From Candidatus Omnitrophota bacterium (GTDB lineage Bacteria > Omnitrophota > Gorgyraeia > Zapsychrales > Zapsychraceae), in assembly GCA_020632495.1 (NCBI GenBank), contig JACKFL010000005.1:558001-622000 (forward strand): a DNA stretch of 64,000 bases, in the 5' to 3' direction. This document shows positions 40,101-55,100 of this stretch, piece by piece. The translations under genes and the position numbers were made by a program. The notes under the pieces are model-generated. The model did no database searches. It saw only the letters and a list, made by a program, of their open reading frames with translations, and was not told the DNA's origin. Positions within the stretch are counted from its first letter, which is position 1. Each line of letters starts with the position of its first letter.

Positions 40101-43100
40101 CAATACGTTGATGGCGGACGGGGATGACAACGGCGACACCGACATCACCGATATCTTCACGGTCACCGCCGGCAATACGCTTCAGGTCGGGTCCGGTATC
40201 GAGATGCTGATACCGATGAACCAGACTTACATCAGCCAGGGGGCCATCGAGACGCACTCCATGGACATTGAAGGGACGTTGAATGTCTCGAATTACACGA
40301 TTTCCGTAGACGGCAACTGGGAAAACACCGGTTCGTTCGGCATGGTGGGGACCGTCACCTTCCAGGGCGGTACGGTGCAGACGATTGATGCCGGCGGTAC
40401 GGGTACAGCTATTAATGACGGCACCCGCGACTTTCCGAATCTGGTTATTACAAATAACAGCTTCCTGCAGATGATCAACACCGAGCTGGAAGTAGACACC
40501 CAATTGACCATCAATAGCGGGTCGACGTTGGACCTCAACGGCCAGACACTCGATCTCAACGGAATTCTGAGCAACGACGGTACTTTGCGGATGCAAGGTT
40601 CCGAAGGATTTCAAATCGGCACCTTTGACTCCGATTCCGGTCTGGTTATGTACGACGGCACTTCCAGTGTGACCATCAATGCCACACTCAGCGCTTATTA
40701 CGATTTAGCCTTTGACGAGGAAGGCGCGTCCAATCCGACCTTCACGCTACCGGACATCGATCTGACTGTCAACGGATCGTTGACCATCGCGGATGCCACG
40801 CTTACCAATGACGATGATAAGATTTTGACGGTAGCCAACGATATGGTGATCCAGGATACGCTGACTATGGCCGCGGGAGAAATCCGCGTGGGCGGCAATT
40901 GGGATGCCACCGGCGGAAGCTTCACGCAGTCAACCGGAAATGTGCTGTTGACCTCAACCGGCGCCGCTACGATTACATCGAACGGCAGCGCGTTTAATAA
41001 TTTGTACTTGAACGACGGGTTGATCGGATATTGGAAGTTTGATGAATCCTCCGGAACCCAGGCTGATGATTACAGCGGTTACGATTATCACGGGACGCAT
41101 ATCAATACACCGTCTTCATCGACCGTCACGCCGGCGCAGCTGAGATTCACCAGTTTACGCAGTCTGGATCTTAACGGATCTTCTCAATACGTTCGCGTAA
41201 CAGGCTTCGACACGCCGACACAGGACTTCACGTATGCCGCCTGGGTCATTCGAGATACCACCGCGGGCAATGATATTATCTTTATGAACGCCGATACCTC
41301 CGGAAACAATGAGTTCAATATATTCATTAATGTCGCCAACAGCATACAGGTATTCAGCAATAACGCCTCCCGCGTGACGTCAACTCAAACTGTGACGGCT
41401 GACGGTACGACTTGGAATCATGTGGCGGTCACGCGCAGCGGCAGCACTATCCGGATCTACATTAACGGCGCGCTCGATCCTTCTACGGGTACCGACGGCG
41501 GGGTGCTGGATTTCACAAACTGTCCGCTGCTCATCGGTGCGGACTCCGACGCGGGTTGTTTCACAACGGTCAACGATTTTCTGGACGGCCATATTGATGA
41601 GGCTCGTGTTTACAACAGAGCCTTGTCGGCAGCCGAAATCCGCCGGCTGGCCAACGGACACCTGCCGCAAGTCGCCGCTGGAACATTTACGCTGCAGGAT
41701 GATCTCGACATCAACGGAACCCTGTCCATCAATGCCGGTGAACTCGATACGGGATCCGACCGTAACATCAATGTCGCCGGCAGCTGGTTGAATAACGGCG
41801 GGATCTATACCACCAACAACAATACTGTGACGATGGACGGGACCGGGACAGGCCTGGTCATACAAACCGGAACGATGGCCTTTGACTCCTGGCATCAAAC
41901 GGGCAGCGGCACGTGGACGCTCTATGACGCGATCGATGTTAATAATGAAGGAAATATCAGCGCCGGAACGTTGACGACGGCGACCAGTCCGCTGCCGATT
42001 CTCCTCACCGGAAGCTTCAGTGTTGACGGCGGGACGTTCACCGGCGTGGCCAATGATGTCCGGCATGACGGTCAGCTGACGGTCAGTTCCGGAGCCTTTA
42101 CGGCACCGTCCACCAATTACATCCTGACCGAGACTATGAACCATACCGGCGGCACCTTCACCAATAACGGCGGGACCTGGGTGTGGGCCGGGACCACGTC
42201 CGTGGAGCCCGACTTCTCCGGCGGCACGACCTTTAATAATCTCAGCCTGAATGACGGGCTGGTCGGTTACTGGAAACTGGATGAAGTGGCCGCCACCGCC
42301 TTGGACAGCAGCGGTTATGGCAATCATGGAACGACGGCAAATATATCTGCCGATGCCTCCGTGTCGGGCGCAATCAGCTTCACCGATCCGCTCGCCTATA
42401 CCTTTAACGGAACCACTTCGACGGTGAACGTTGGGGATCCAAGCGGAGGTGAACTCGACTTTGGGGCCAACGAATACTTTACCATTTCCGTTTGGGTCAA
42501 GGGTTCGGATACCACTAACGCACAGAAGGTTATCGATAAACGTTCTACCAACGGATATCAGATACGCTATACCTCGGGCGGAGGATTTTTCCTGAGGATC
42601 GATGAAACCAGCGCGATCACCGATACGGCCACCAGTGCCACGGTCATGGACGGTGCCTGGCACCACATCGCCGCCGGCCGGACACCGACGCATCACTTTA
42701 TCGTGGTCGACGGAGCCACAGTCGATATTACAGAAGACTCGTCCGTGGAAGACATCGCTGTCAGCGACAGCCTGTCCATCGGCTGTAACTCCGGGGCTTG
42801 TGCGGCGGGTGCGTGGAACGGCTCCATCGATGATGTCCGCGTTTACAACCGGGTGCTGTCGATGGAGGAAATCCAGGCCCTGGCCGCGGGCGGGCAGGAT
42901 TCCGTAAGCGGCCGGTGGACCATGTCGCAGACATTGGATGTCGACGGTGATCTGTTGTTGTCGAAGACATTGGATCTCAACGCGAACAATCTCGATCTGG
43001 AAGGTGTGTTTGAGACTGACGGAACATTTGTCGCGCAGGGTGACGAAACGATATCGATTCTTACTCCGCAAACCATCGGCGGGCTGGCGATTTATGACGG

Positions 43101-46100
43101 CGCGGTCACGAATACGCTGACGTCCGATATAACAGGTTACTACCGGCTGACCTTCGACAATGCCGGCGGCACGTGGACCTTCCCCGATACCGCCGTGACC
43201 GTGACCGCGACCATGACCGTCGCCAACGGGACCGCGATCACCGATGACGATAAATTGCTGACGCTCGATGATGTCGACATCAACGATACCTTTACCATGC
43301 AGGCCAATGATGTGAGGGTCGGCGGAAATTGGGACGCCACAGGCGGGACGTTCACCTCGACCGGAACATTGATGTTTACCAATACGATGTCGGCGGCCAT
43401 TACATCCAACACTAACGCCTTTAACAATGTCATCATTAACGACGGCTTGATTGGATACTGGCCGCTGGATGAAACCGCTTCGCCGTCCTTGGATATATCC
43501 GGTTACGGAAATACCGGAACATGGGTGGGATCGACTGCGACCAGTACAACGGTGCCTCCGGTGACCTTTACTGATCCGGTGAGTGTCGAGTTAAACGGTA
43601 GCAGTGACTACATTCAAACGACAGTGAACGCAACATTGACCTCCGCGACCTTCACGGCCTGGATCAGGCCGGACGCCTGGACCGCCTGGGACGGGATCAT
43701 ATTCTCGCGCGGGTCAAATGTCACTGGCGTGGATATCGATGATTCCAGTGAACTCACTTATACGTGGAATGATGATCCAAATACGTATAATTGGGACAGC
43801 AATCTTGTCGTTCCGACAGGCCAATGGGTCTTTATTGCTATCGTAGTCGAACCGGCACTAGCAACCGGCTACGTGTTCGACGGCTATACGTTGAGCAGTG
43901 CGGTAAATGTCAATAGCCATGCATCGACAGTCATCGATGATCTCGAGATTGGCAGGGACAACACGGCAAGCCGATACTTCGATGGTTTGATTGATGACGT
44001 CCGTATTTATAACCGGGCATTGAGCGTGTCAGAGATCGCGGTGGTGGCCGATGAAGGACATGTGCGGGCTGGTCAGGGCACGTTCACGTTGCAGGATGCC
44101 CTTGATGTTAATGGAACGCTGACGCTCAACGCGGGTAATCTCGATACCGGGTCCGATCAGGACATTAATGTGGCCATTAGTTGGATGAACCACGGCGCCG
44201 CCTTTACACCGAACAGCGGAAACGTGATCTTTGACGGGGCTGCTACCGGCGCTCAAATACTCTCCGGCTCACAAACCTTCTATGACGCCGAAATCAACGG
44301 CGCGGGCACATGGACGTTACAAGATAATTTCCCAATAACCACCGTGCTCGACAGCCGTGACGGTGTCCTGACTTATTCGGACGACTCCAATATTGAACCG
44401 ATTACGATCGAGGGGACATTCCAGATTCCTGCCGGCGGTGCCGGGGGGACATTTACCGGGACAGCGAACCGTTTCCGCCACGAGGGTAATCTTATCATCG
44501 CTGCCGGCACCTACACGGCACCGACGGATGTCCTGGAGATAACCGGCTCGTTCTCGCACTCTGCCGGCACGTTCACTCACAGCAGTTCGACGGTCATGTT
44601 CACCGGTACCGTCGCCGATGGTCAGATCGATACGACCGCCGGGACACAATTCTACAATGTGATCATCAATGACGGGCTGGTTGGTTACTGGAAATTCGAT
44701 GAAGCCGCTACCCCGGCGGTCGATTCCAGCGGCTACGGATCGGACGGAGTCTGGACCAATGTGACGGCCTCGACCAGCGTACCTTCAGAAATTCAATTTA
44801 GTGATCCGCGCAGCGCCTCGTTTGACGGGGCTAGCAGCTACATGCTGATGCCTGATAATGATGCGTTGAATATCGGGGGGACGAGTTTCAGTATCGCTTT
44901 CTGGGTCAATGTGGTGGATAACGGAAACGGCGGAGCAGATCAGGTCTTAGTCGGAAAGTTGTACAATGCCCTAGGGGTATTTAGCAGTCCGTACTATCAG
45001 TATGGGGTCGAATTCGATGACAACGGTACGAATAATATCCAATTGATCCTAGGTTCTCCTTCGGGAGCACTTCTGGGAACCTTTGATGTCACCCCGGCGC
45101 TCGGTCAATGGAACCATATTGCGTTCACGTATGATGGCGCCTTTGTGAGGGGATATATTAATGGAAGCAATACCTTAACTACTGCCGAAACCGAGTCGAT
45201 AGCGGCGCGCGGCAATGAATTTATAATCGGAATGGACGGTGTGTTAAGCCAGCAGTTTAACGGACTCATCGATGAGCTGCGTATTTATGACCGGACGTTG
45301 TCCTCCGCCGAGGTGCAATCGTTGGCCAACGGCACCACGCCGGAAATGGCCTTGGGCACATACACCCTGCAAGCAGACCTCGACATCAACGGCACGCTCA
45401 CGTTGAACAGCGGGGAACTCGACATCGGCAGCAACCGCAGCATCAATGTCGCGGGCAGCTGGTTGAATCACGGCGGGACGTTTGACGAGAAGGCGGGTAC
45501 GGTCACCTTCGACATCCAGTCGGGCTCCGTAAACGTCCAGGAAATGCAGACCTTCTATCATATGACTGTCGATGACTCCCCGGGAGGCGCGGGCACGGTG
45601 CAGCAGTATTCACCGCTAGATATCAACGGAACGCTGACGATCGCCGCCGGTACGCTCGATGCCGGCAGTGATAATCACACGATCAATTTGGCCGGCGGCT
45701 GGGATAACAACGACACCTTCCTCGCCCAAACCGGAACGGTCACACTCGACGGTACGCTGCAGGCTGTTTCAGGAACGACCAGTTTCTACAATCTGAGCAA
45801 GAATGAGACGACCGATGACGGCGCCGACTCGGTCCTGACATTTGAGGCCGGAACGGTCTTTACCGTTGACGGCACGCTCACCCTGCAAGGGTTGGATAAC
45901 GACGACCGTATCAATCTGGTCAGCAGCTCGCCGGGAACGCGCTTTACGCTCGATGTCACCGATGCCGATCAGCGCGCCCGGTTCATCGACGTGAGCGACT
46001 CGCAGACGTCCAGTAACGACATTATCGCGCGGCGGTCGCTGGATACCAGCAACAATGACACCGACGAATTGACGCCGCACTGGATTATCTCCCCGGGAGA

Positions 46101-49100
46101 TATCTACGAGTGGACCAGCAACGGGGACGGTGCCACTTGGTCGGATCAGGCGAACTGGGACTTCGGCGACACGTCTCCGGGGAACGACGGTTATCCGGAC
46201 GATAATTTTGACGAAGCCCTGATTCTGATATCCGCGGATGATATCACCACGCCGGCCGGCACGCTGACCTTGGCCAGCTTTGAGATGTCCAGCGATTTTA
46301 CCGGATCGGTGACGCTGACCGGCACGCTGGTTGCCGATGACGCGATGGGACTTTCCGGTAACGTTACTATCGCGACGGGGACATTGACGCATCCGGATAA
46401 CTCGAATGCGGAGACCAGCAAGGTCGTCATTCAGGCCGACGGATACCTCGTCGTTGCCAGCGGCGCGCAAATCAATGTCGACACCTTGGGTTATGATATG
46501 AGTTTCGGTCCGGGAGCGCCGGTCTCCACGGACAACGGCGGCGGCTACGGCGGGATCGGCGGGGACCACAGCCGTGACGGAACGGAGTCAACGACCTATG
46601 GCTCGCTGTTCGCGCCGGTTAACATTGGATCGGGCGGTGTGAACTCATTCGGCGACGGCTCCGGAGGCGGGGCGGTCATCCTGACCGTGGCCGGAACGGT
46701 TACCGTCGACGGAACTATCACTGCCGGCGGGGAGGGCGGCCGGACATCCGGATCGGGCGGATCCATCTTCATTACGGCAGATAATCTCCAGGGATCGGGA
46801 GCGCTTACGGCCAACGGCGGGTCCAATTTGCCGGCATCCGACCGCGCAGGCGGCGGCGGCGGCCGGATCGCCGTGATCCTCACCGGCGCGGGAGCGGATT
46901 TCAGCGCCTTCAACGTAGCCGGCACGATGCAGGCCCATGGCGGGGAGGCTACTGCTGATTATGAAGACGGCGCGGCCGGAACCATTTATCTGGAGGCGCC
47001 CGATGTCGCCTCCGGTCAGGGAACACTCATTATCGACAACAACGACCTGACGGTTACCGGTACGGTCGTCACCCTGATGCCGACGGCCGTCAATCTCAAC
47101 AACTTTGCAGATATTATTATCCGCAACCGCGGATATCTCGGCGTGGATGCCGATGATACCCTGACCTTTGGCACGGCAAACCTGACCACCGAAGGCAAAA
47201 ACGACGCGTTTATCACCATCATCGACGACACGCTGGTGACGTTCCCGAATCCATATACGTTGAGCGGATACACGCTGAACGGGGATGGTTTGTCGAGCAT
47301 TACGGGAGACTGGACCGTAACCAACGGTATCCTTTCCCATTCACAAAATGCCACGGCGGAAACCTGGTTGTTGAATATGACGCTGGCCGGCGACCTGGTC
47401 ATCAACGCGGACGGCGCCGTCGATGTGAGTGAAAAGGGGTACACCTCCGGTTACGGCCCGGGAGCGCCGGTCATTGCTGAAAACGGCGGGGCCTACGGCG
47501 GCCGCGGCGGGGATCACGATGACGACGGCGCGACATCCAGTACCTACGGGTCTATTACTGCGCCGGTGAATTTCGGTTCGGGCGGGTCGGCTAATACCTT
47601 CGGTTACGCCCATGGAGGCGGGGCTATCATCCTGAATGTTTCGGGGACCACCACGGTCAACGGGACCATGGCCGCTGACGGGGCGTTCGGTGAAGCAGAC
47701 GGAAGCGGGGCCGGGGGAAGTATTTACCTGACCACCGGATTCCTCGCCGGGACCGGCGCGTTTTCTGCCGACGGGGGCGGGGGAGTCACCAGCCGCGGCG
47801 GCGGCGGCGGCGGGCGGATTGCCGTGATCCTTACCGGAGCGTCGGCTGATTTCAGCGCTTTTGATGTCACCGGGACGATGCACGCCTACGGCGGTCCGCA
47901 GTGGGCGGCTAACGGCGCCGGGGCGGCCGGGACTTTATACCGTCAGACTGAAGCGCAGGGTACAGGAAACGGTATCCTGATCATCGACAACAACGGCCAG
48001 GACACCGCCTCCGCCGGGAATGTCATAACCGCCCTCGATGACGAGGACGTGAATATCACCACTGTAGTGGGATCGTTGGCAATCCTGAACAACGCGGACT
48101 TCACGATCGGCTCCGATGATGAGCTGACCGTCGGCGGAACGCTGACCACGTTAACCCTCGATGTCACTGGATCGCTGGTGAACGACGGCACCCTCAATTT
48201 GGGCGGGTCGGTATTCAGTATCGCCGATCTGACCGATATCGACTTCAGCGCGACCGGTAACGATGTGGTTTACCTCGGACAGGATGACGATGCCGGCGTG
48301 ACGATCATCGACCGCCCATACTATAATTTGCGCGCCGACAATGCCGGGACCACCTTCACCAACGCAGCGGCTCTGGATGTCAACGGTTCGTTCAATTTGG
48401 ATAGCGGAATCTTTGTCCAAGGCAGTAACAACATGAACGTCGCCGGTAACTTCACCCTGGCCTCGGGGACCACCTTTACCAAGCCGGCCGGCAGCGGCAC
48501 CCTGACTTTCGATGGCGACCTGTTCTTTGCCGACAACACCAGCCCGCTGCAGGATCTCGGACGGCTGGTCATCGGGTCGTCACCGGATACGACCACTTTG
48601 ACTACGGACATGAGCGCAACAACACTGACCGTTGACACAGGCGACGTCCTGATCACCGATGGATATGAAGTGGATATCGCCGGTACTGTAACGATCAACG
48701 GTACGCTCAATGCCGCCAGCGGCACCGACGCGGCGACCACCATTACCCTGGGTGGGCCGTGGGATTCCTCCGGCGGTGTCTTCACTGAGTCCGTCTCGAC
48801 CGTTATCTTCGATGGGACGACCGGAACGACGACCATCACCATGGGCAGCAATTCGTTCTACAATTTAACGGTGGATGACGGCGACGGCGGCGGAGACTAC
48901 ACGGTTACCACGCTGAGCGATCTGTACGTGAACGGATCACTGGCGGTTGCCGACGGCACCTTTGACGCGGACGGATACGAACTGACCGTCGGCAGCAATG
49001 TGGACATCGACGGCACGCTGGATATCGGCAGCGGAACGGACGGCAGCGTCCTGGCGATAGTCGGCGGCAGTTGGGACGCCACCGGCGGGGTGTTCACGGC

Positions 49101-52100
49101 CACCGACTCCACGGTCCTGTTCACCTCGACCTCGGCTTCCGCGGCAATAACCTCCAACGCAAACGCCTTTAACAATATGACGATCAATGACGGGTTGGTC
49201 GGATATTGGAAGCTGGATGAAAATTCAGCTAACACATGCAGCGGCGGCATCAATGACGCGTGCGATTCTTCCGGTTACGGATATGACGGCGCCTGGGGCG
49301 GCAATGCTGCGGCCGATACGAATGTGGCCGAGAAGATAACCTTTACGAACCCGCGCAGCGTCACCTTTGACGGGACCGGCGACAGCATCAATATGGGGGA
49401 TGTGCTCGATCAAACTACCAGCTTCTCGGTGTCGTTCTGGATGTATGCGCAGGATATCGCCACCTCCGGCCGCCGGATTGTGATCAAGGATAACGGCAGC
49501 AACGGCTGGGCGGTCTCCCTGGGTGATCCGGGTGCCGGAGCGCTGCGGTTCTTTATCCGCAGTGTCAGCACGGTTTCAACGGACACCGGTGCTGTCATTG
49601 CCGCCAACCGGTGGTATCACGTGGCGGCCGTCTTTGATGACGCGGCGAATACCAAGCGCATTTATGTCGACGGCACCCAGGAAGCCCTCAGCAGCAGTGT
49701 GACGGGCGCACCGATCGACAACGCGTCCTTCCTGGGGATCGGCGGCGGCGGCACCGGCAGCAGCTTCCAGGGTGAGATCGATGAGGTGCGTATCTATAAC
49801 CGGGCCCTTTCGGCGGCAGAGGTCAGGGCGATGGCCAACGGTTATCAACCGGCGACATCCGCGGGGACATATACGTTGCAGGATGATCTCGATATCAACG
49901 GAACGCTCACGATCAACTCCGGTGAGCTGGATACCGGTTCCGACCGGGATATCACGATCGCCGACAGTTGGATGAATAACGGCGGTAAGTTTACCGCCAA
50001 TAACGGTGATGTGCTCTTTGACGGGACGCCGTCATCCGGATTGATCCTGTCCGGTTCGCAAACCTTCTACAATGTTGATGTGACCACCAGCGGGACGTGG
50101 TCTCTGCAGGACAACGCTCCGGTCAGCAATGTCTTTGACATCAGCGCGGGCGTGTTGACCTACAGTACGGACACCACCATCGAACCGGTCGCGATCGTCG
50201 GCAACACGACATTGACCGGCGGTACGTTTACCGGAAACGCACGGCGCTTCCGCCACGACGGCGATCTTACGATCAGTTCCGGACAATACACCGCGCCGAC
50301 CGATGTTCTGGAGATCGACGGGACCTTCACGCACAGCGGCGGCACCTTTACCAACAGCAGCTCCACGGTGATGTTTACCGGCACGGACAACCACGGAATT
50401 GATGTAACCGGCGGGGCCGTGTTCGATGATGTGATCGTCAATGACGGTTTGATCGGGTACTGGAAGCTCGATGAGGCCTCCGGTTCGACGTCTATCGACT
50501 CCAGCGGGTACGGCAATCATGGAACATGGCAGGGAACGCCGGCAGCCACGTCATCCGTGAGTTCCGCGATCCAGTTCCGCGATCCGCAGGCCTTGGACTT
50601 CGGGGCGACGACCGATTACGTCCTGATTCCGCGAAGTCGCGAGTTGTCGGATCTGACGGAGCTGACGCTCGCGGCATGGGTGCGTGTTGACGGCGCACCG
50701 GGAACCGGTTGGGGCCGCATCATTCATAAGTCCGATGGTGGCACCGCGGATGATTACGCGCTTATCCACCGGGCTTCAACGCTGGCGATGATCTTCCGGA
50801 TACATGTCGGCGGTGCCCAGGTACAAATTACCGGTAATCCGGTAACAACCGCGGACGGATGGGTGCATGTGGCCGGCACGTGGAACGGGAGCAGCGTCCG
50901 TCTTTATCAGGATGGAACGTTGACCGCCGGACCGACGGCTGCCTCCGGAGCCCTAACGGATTCCATTGAACCGTTGGCAATCGGACGGCATGAGAATTCC
51001 AATACGCGCGACTTTGACGGCGCCATTGATGAAGTTCGTATTTACAACCGGGCCCTGTCCTCAACGGAAATAGCGGCTTTGGCTGCGGGGTCCACGCCGG
51101 CCGCGGCGGTTGGCGCGTACACGCTTCAAGCCGACTTGGACGTTGACGGGACATTGATTATCAACAGCGGGGAGCTGGATGCCGGCGCGAACCGTGCGAT
51201 CGATGTCGGCGGTTTCTGGCTCAATCACGGCGGGGTCTTTGATGAACAGTCCGGCTCCGTGACCATGGACGCCCAGTCCGGAACGGTAGGGGTTCAGGAG
51301 CTGCAAACATTCTACAACCTGATTGTGGACGATACGCCGGGCGGCGGCACGACCTTTGAATTGTATTCGGCTCTGGATGTCAACAATGATCTTACGATCG
51401 CCGGCGGGGATTTGGATGTCTCCGCCGCCAACTATGATATCAATCTGGCCGGCAACTGGATCAACAACGACACCTTCACCGCGCAAAGCGGCACCTTCGC
51501 GCTCGACGGAACGACGCAAAGCCTGGTCGGTTCCACGACATTCTATAATCTGAGCAAGGTCGAAACGACCAATAACGCGACGGACTCGGTGATAACCTTG
51601 GAGGCCGGCAGCACGTTCGCTGTCCAAAACAATCTGACCGTGGCCGGTATCGATTCCGACGACCGCGTCAACCTGGTCAGCTCCGTGCCGGGAACACGGT
51701 GGAACCTGGATGTTCAGCTCGGTGATGAACGGGTTATGTGGCTGGACGTCAGCGACGGCGAGGCCTTGAGCAATGATATCCTGGCCGCAAATTCCATCGA
51801 CAACAGCAATAACGACTCAATGGAGGCGGCGCCGCATTTTGTGTTCAGCTTCGGCAGCATTTACGAGTGGACCGGGGCTTCCGATCAGGCCACATGGGAA
51901 GATGAACTGAACTGGGACTTCGGAGACGGTTCGGCCGGGGATGACGGTTATCCGGATGACGCGACCGACAAGGCGTTCTTCATGTCGAGCGGCCACATCA
52001 TCGACACGCCGTCCGGAACCTTGACGATCGGGGAAATTGAAACCCAGACCGGATTCACCGGAACGATCGTGCTCACCGGCACCATGGAAGTGGACGACTC

Positions 52101-55100
52101 TACGGGCCTGTCGGGTGATGCCTTCTTCGTCACGGGGACATTGCGGCATCTGGACAACAGCACCGCCGAAACAAACAGGTTTATCATGCTGGTCGACGGC
52201 GACTTCAACCTGGGATCACTGGCCATGATTGACGTCTCCGGGCTGGGTTATGATACCAATCAGGGACCGGGTCAACCGGCCGGCAGCCGTGTCGGCGGCG
52301 CCTACGGCGGCAGTGGCGGGGATTACAATATGGGTGGCGAGGCCAACACCAGTGTGTACGGTTCGATCACGGCACCTGTCAATATCGGAAGCGGCGGCGG
52401 CATCATCGCCACGGGAAGTTCCGGCGGGGGGGCGGTTATCCTCGAAGTGGCCGGCACGGCAACAATTGACGGGACGATCGCGGCCGACGGGGTAGACGGC
52501 AGTGACGGGTCCGGTTCAGGCGGTAGTATCTTTATTACTGCCGGACAACTGACCGGTACCGGAACCTTGACGGCCAACGGCGGTAGTGGCATTACCGGAC
52601 GCGGTTCCGGTGGCGGGGGTCGTATCGCCGCGGTGCTGACGGCGAGCGGCGCCGATTTCATGAGCTGGACCGGTACGATGAACGCGTTCGGCGGCAAGTC
52701 CACCGACGGTCAGCATGAAGACGGCGCGGCCGGTACGGTTTATCTGGAAACGGAGGCCGTCATCGCCGGCGGCGGAACGTTGATTATCGATAATGACGGC
52801 GCCGATGCCTACGCGGAGGTCACGACGCTGATGCCGACGTCGGTCAATCTGGACAGCTTTGCCGAAATCGTTATCCGCAACAACGGACACCTGGCCATCG
52901 GTGCGGACGATACATATGATTTTACCAACGATACGATTACCGGATCGGGGGCATCCGAATCCTATGTGACGATTATCGACGACACCCTCGTCACCTTCCC
53001 GGCCGCCTATACGATCTCGAATTACACGTTGCATCCGGACGGCGTATCAGCGGTGACCGGTCATTGGACGGTGGCCTCCGGCGGGCGGTTGTCGCACACC
53101 ATGAACCGGGAGGCGGAAACATATACATTGAACCTGACGATTACCGGGAGCCTGACTGTTCAGAGCGGCGGTGAGATCAATGTGGATTATATGGGTTATG
53201 AAAGTTCGTTCGGGCCGGGTGTCCCGACGACCGCGCGCGACGGCGGGTCCTACGGCGGCTGCGGCGGGGACCATAGTCCGAAGACGAATACGTGTACCAC
53301 CTACGGATCGATCACCGCGCCCGTAAATATCGGTAGCGGGACATTGGATGACTCCGGAATGCATGAACTCGGAAGCGGGGGCGGGGCCATCATCCTGACG
53401 GTCACCGGCACGACGACCCTCGAAGGGACGATGAGCGCGGTCGGCGAGGAGAACCTGGACTTTACGGCCGCTGCGGGTTCCGGCGGAAGCATTTATCTGA
53501 CCACCGGATATCTTACCGGGGCAGGGGCCTTTGACGCCGACGGGGGAGACGGATCCGCCCAGGGACGCGCCGGCGGAGGGGGCGGACGTATCGCCGTTAT
53601 CTTGACCGGAACTTCGGCCGATCTGATGAGCTTTACCGGGACCATGCATGCCTACGGCGGTATCGGTATCGCCACCGACTACGGCGCGGCGGGGACCGTC
53701 TATACCGAGACCGCCGTTCAGGGTTCCGGCAACGGCATTCTCACGGTCGACAATCAGAACCGCGACGCGGACACCGCTAACGGAGTCGTGACCACCCTGG
53801 ATGATGAAGACGCCAACATCACCACGGTGGTCGGTTCGCTGTTGGTCGACAACGGCGGGTACTTTGTTATCGGAGCGGATGATCAACTCACCATCGGCGG
53901 GACGTTGGCCACGTTGACCATTAATTCCGGAGCGACCTTCGTCAATGAGGGGACGTTGTATTTGGGAGGACAGAATTTTGCCACCTTCGGGACCGCGGAT
54001 TTCAGCACCGTCGGCAATACGGTTGAGTACACCGGCCGGGATGATGATGTCACCATCGGCGCCCTGGGCGGTCAATATTACAATCTGAATTTTGACAATG
54101 ACGGCACCATCTTCCGTATCTTCGTTGATATGGACGTCAATGGCACGTTCAATGTCCAGGCCGGGACATTCGATCAGAATGAACAATTACTGAATGTGGC
54201 CGGAAACTTTATTCTCGATGCGGGAACGCAATTCATCAAGTCCAATGCAGGAACCTTAACCTTTGACGGCGATCTGACCTACGCCGATAACACCTCCCCG
54301 CAACAAAATGTGGGCCGTATCGTGGTCGGCCAGTCCCCGGATACCACAACACTGACCACGAATCTGACCGGGACATCGATGAAGATTATGGCCACCGATG
54401 CCCTGATCACGGATGGATACGACGTCATCCTGACCGGCACCATGGACATCAATGGAACGCTCGATGCCTCCTCCGGAAGCGGGGGGAACTCCCTGCTCCG
54501 CGTCGGGGGAAGCTGGGACATGACCGGGGGTATATTCACATCCACCGACTCAACGGTCATGTTGACCGGGACCACATCCGGACTGACGGTTACTTCGGAC
54601 AGCAAGTCATTCAATGACCTGGTCATCAACGGGACCTTCGGGCTGGTCGGATACTGGAAGCTGGATGAAACAGCCGAAGATTCTAACAGTGCCTGCAACG
54701 CGGCGGCGACATTCGATGATGCCTGCGATTCGTCCGGGTTCGGACACCATGGGGAATGGGTCATAACACCCGTCAGCAGTACGAATATTGCACCCGTTAA
54801 TTACAACAATCCGGCGAGTATAGACATCGACGACGGTTCCCTGGAATTCGTGGATATTACGGTCAGTGATCAATTTGATCTGGACGTCGCCGGAAAGTAT
54901 ACCTGGTCGGTCTGGATTAATTCCGACGATTTGACCGCCGGATCGGGCTGGCCGACGGTGTGGAGTCAAACAGTTGATACCAATAATTTCTTCTACTTCT
55001 ACGCGCAAACCAATGCCAGCAGCGGGACTGCCGGCGGAAGTATCACTGCCGGTATCGCGGTGTGGTGGAACACGTCCGCCAGCCAGCTCGTCACTGAGGC